64,000 nucleotides of DNA, from assembly GCF_017591435.1 (NCBI RefSeq), contig NC_059287.1, positions 13,577,634-13,641,633 of the forward strand, in the 5' to 3' direction. The DNA is from Portunus trituberculatus. Lineage: Eukaryota; Arthropoda; Malacostraca; Decapoda; Portunidae. This document shows positions 61,266 to 64,000 of this stretch, piece after piece. Position 1 is the stretch's first letter, and the number at the start of each line of letters is the position of its first letter. Below the pieces are notes generated by a model. That model searched no databases. It had not been told where the DNA came from and worked only from the letters and a program-made list of their open reading frames with translations. Both the position numbers and the translations under genes were made by a program.

Positions 61266-63443
61266 TTACTGGGACTTTTCCTTGTTGCCAATGGGAAGGG
61301 CAGCCTTCACCCTGGGAACACAAGCACAGTTTTACTTGTCTACTTAAAGACAAATATCTTATCATATCATGGGTCTTAACAATGTAACTTCCATAAGTTA
61401 TACTTTTGAGTTCCTATGTTTTCCGTGGACTTTCATAGCATAAAATGTAGGAAATAATTATGTAAATGGTAAATGTAATCCTTAGATCTCTATGTATCAA
61501 TCAATATCTATATGATGCTTTCTCTTCCGAGGAATTCCCTGAGAAGGGAACAGCAATAACAGAAAAGTCTCCCTCTTTCTTTATTTCAGCATTGTTTGTC
61601 ATCTAAATTTCCTTACTCATTTTCATATTCATCCCCATCCCTACTTTGAGAACCTATACAACTCATATCTGCACATATCTGTGAAACTTGCTGCATTTAT
61701 TGTCCACATCATGCATGTGCCAAAACTGGAAGTACAATACTGTTTCTCATACATTATTACTGTGTCAGTAGCATAATTCCTTTCATTTGCAATTCTCTAC
61801 AATGTCCCTTTGATTTCCTAGTTGCTCCTTCATATCTCTTTCCTTCCATGTCCTTCAATTTCATCATGTCCTTCAATTTCATTTCCTCTAACAAAATCTC
61901 AAAACAAGTAAAAGAAGGAATGAACAATACACTTACTTGGACATAACGTCGTTGACTTGAGTGCGGACAAGGCCAACATACTGGTCAATCTGGGCCTGGT
62001 TCTGTTCGTAGACCTTGGGGAGAGTGAAGAGAGCAACCACAGCCAAGATGACCAGCGTCAAGCCATTGAACCAGGACCCCAAGTAAGTCAGGCACCACAG
62101 CAAGCAGCCAAACTGCAATATAAACAACAATTATATCACTGTTATATAGACAGACTTTTAATTTTTTCCCGAACCAACAAGTTTTGGTGAAAACTATAAA
62201 ATAGGAAGGAATATCAAGACTTCAGAAAATTAATTAACATTTGCCTTGGTTCTTATCTTTTTAGTTCTTTTAGGGAATGACATTATGAATAGGCTATTTT
62301 TCCTTGGCTGCCCTCCCTTAAATGAGAATACTGAAGGCAATTCTATGTAAAATTACCAACTTTTCTATAACTTGAACATCACATGCCTTACCTTCACAGA
62401 GTCAACAAGGTCCTCCACCAGGAAAAGCCTCTTCAGTTCAGTAACAGTAGAGTTGATCTGTTTCACAATTACATCTGTGGCCTCATGAACTTTGTCTGAT
62501 GGCAGGTTGGTGTCTTTCTCTAGGAAGTTCCTGAAACAAATACATTTATAACACATATTCATTAGAATTTAGGATTTGAATCGGCACTGGAATGATGGCT
62601 GACTGACTTAAAGAGCTCACACACTACAATAGGCTGACGGAATCAAGGATTTTTGTCCATACGTTGACAAAAACCTTGGCAGAGCCAATGATAATGATGA
62701 ATGTACATTACACCTATGAGAGACGTGCAGTTGTAAAATCTACCAGTAATAAGTCCTCTCTAACATTAAGGGCCCTCATTATGTGAATTGACATATAGCT
62801 TGCAGAACACGCAAAAGTAAAAATTGAAGGGAAACCTGAGCTTCTACCTCCTTTCATAACATTTCCTTGATGACACATAAAAATGTGAACCACTGCACTG
62901 TGTGACAAGCAGGTCCGGCCCTAACCAATTTGGCGCCCTAGGCAAGATTTTAGGTGACGCTCCTCTTGAATCGCAGTATATTCCACTGCTGGTGTATATA
63001 CTCACAAGAAACTGAATAGCTTTATCTTGGAGATTCTTTTACTTAAAGAAAGCAATTGCCCAATCAAAAGACATAATATCAACTAGTTTTAAGAATAGTG
63101 TGTTTTTTTTTTTTTTCTCCATTTGTGGTGTCCCCCCCCCTGGATGGACGACGCCATTAGCATTTGCCTATACTGCCTATGCCACGGGCTAGCCCTAGTG
63201 ACAGTGTGGCAATAAAGACAGTACCATGGACTTACTTGAAGGGGTGACCATCCTGGGACTTCTGGACAGCCTGCATGATATTCTTGTACACCCTGAAAGT
63301 AATGGTTCCCGATAGGATGGCCAGGGAGGTGTAGGAGACCACGGAGATGAGGGAGAGATAGGCCAGGGACAGCAGGATCACCATCACTCCACCAAACACC
63401 ACTCCAGTCTTCTTCACATCACGCCAGTAGATCAAGTCAACCA
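61266..63443 (-). CDS. Rtnl1: Reticulon, C-terminal reticulon-homology domain (5' partial)
   Basis: Membrane-curving protein of tubular ER. Minus-strand exons: 63236-63443, 62392-62530, 61937-62112, 61266-61311 (TAA). They join in phase to 189 residues, essentially the whole reticulon-homology domain. It begins VVDLIYWRDVKKTGVVFGG and continues with a long first hydrophobic hairpin (to SGTITFRVYK), a hydrophilic loop (GHPFKNFLEKDTNLPSD ... LKRLFLVEDLVDSVK), a second hairpin (FGCLLWCLTYLGSWFNG to LFTLPKVYE) and a C-terminal amphipathic tail (QNQAQIDQYVGLV). It ends KAALPIGNKEKSQ, a C-terminus without a clear dilysine signal. The variable N-terminal exons lie beyond 63443, probably outside the window. 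Which reticulon isoform this is cannot be told. Confidence 0.95.
61312..61936. other. Last reticulon intron, nothing recognised
   Basis: AT-rich intron, no repeat ends or other features seen. Confidence 0.45.
62910..63197. mobile_element. hAT-like MITE in reticulon intron
   Basis: The left end CAGGTCCGGCCCTAACC and the right end, reversed, TAGGGCTAGCCCGTGG are imperfect inverted repeats with internal GGCGCCCTAGGCAAGA. The flanks GTGACAAG and GTGACAGT agree at six of eight bases, consistent with an aged 8-base duplication. 288 bp. Confidence 0.65.
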
Positions 63444-63714
63444 CTGCAATGCAAGCCACACACGTCAACACTTGCTGCGACACATCCTCACACTCCTACT
63501 GCTTCATTTCAAAATTTGTTACACCTTCATTACTTACAAATTAAACTTAAGCTTACATTACATAGAAGGATCTCATTTCCTTATTTCAAGAAAATAAATA
63601 AATGAATAAAAATGAAATATAAGAATAAATAAATGAAAAAAACTGAAGCCATTTGCATTTGATATATAACCATTTTTAAGCAGAAATGAAAAAAAAAAAT
63701 AAATAAATAAATAA

Positions 63715-63791
<77 letters not shown>

Positions 63792-63956
63792 AATCATTAA
63801 CAAAACCATAAAAAATAATGGTATACTGAATCAGGATGTACATACAGTAGCTTGACATTACACTTTACATTACACCTTTGTGTCATCCAGCGACAACACT
63901 CAAGAATATCTAAACACTACTTCCAGCTGTCGCTGCATGCACGCGCGCGCGCGCGA

Positions 63957-63988
<32 letters not shown>

Positions 63989-64000
63989 GCACATATATAT
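63444..64000. other. Reticulon upstream intron with simple repeats
   Basis: It holds a (TA)n tract (63721-63788), an A/T-rich stretch, and at 63938-63988 a (CG)n-(CA)n run whose alternating purine/pyrimidine sequence could adopt Z-form DNA. No exon is evident. Confidence 0.6.

Overview
The window is nuclear DNA of an arthropod, most likely a decapod crustacean and probably a crab. This is inferred from intron-rich genes with canonical GT-AG introns, very long dinucleotide microsatellites, CCTAA (arthropod telomere-type) repeats, and LINE families of a kind I associate with crab genomes. No species can be named from the sequence alone.

Layout. (1) About 106-37006, plus strand: nearly all of an ABCB-type full ABC transporter (P-glycoprotein/MDR), 23 exons encoding about 1281 residues; only the N-terminal exon(s) lie off the left edge. 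Its introns are packed with mobile DNA: LINEs (6.1-9.4, 10.9-14.5, 25.2-28.5 kb), tRNA-headed SINEs, Tigger/pogo-like, Tc1-like and hAT-like elements, and (TA)n, (TC)n and (GT)n tracts. (2) 37.1-41.0 kb: intergenic, with a LINE tail and a perfect hairpin. (3) 41.05-52.77 kb, minus strand: RpL29, a 77-residue ribosomal protein in three coding exons plus a 5' UTR exon, its introns swollen by Tigger elements and a CR1-like LINE. (4) 52.77-53.28 kb: a short shared region between divergent RpL29 and TRMT1L, containing a (GA)n tract. (5) 53278-58571, plus strand: TRMT1L, a tRNA guanine methyltransferase-like protein, eight exons, 465 residues. (6) 61266-63443, minus strand: the last four coding exons of a reticulon, convergent with TRMT1L.

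The genes are ordinary housekeeping or detoxification genes and do not form a pathway together. The unusual biology is in the repeats. At least a dozen non-LTR retroelements (two LINE groups and two tRNA-headed SINE subfamilies) are bounded on both sides by (GT/AC)n, always with the (AC)n on the 3' side of the element's sense strand. In one TRMT1L intron four such insertions alternate with five (GT)n tracts. The SINEs and LINEs share a near-identical 3' terminus just before (AC)n. This suggests an AC-microsatellite-targeted LINE with a parasitic SINE partner. In parallel, Tigger and Tc1-like DNA transposons, which use TA target sites, alternate with (TA)n arrays.

Exon boundaries were set by eye from splice consensus, reading phase and protein-family continuity. 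Every coding phase closes without a gap. Repeat boundaries are usually good to a few bases where terminal inverted repeats and target duplications are visible, and otherwise approximate.
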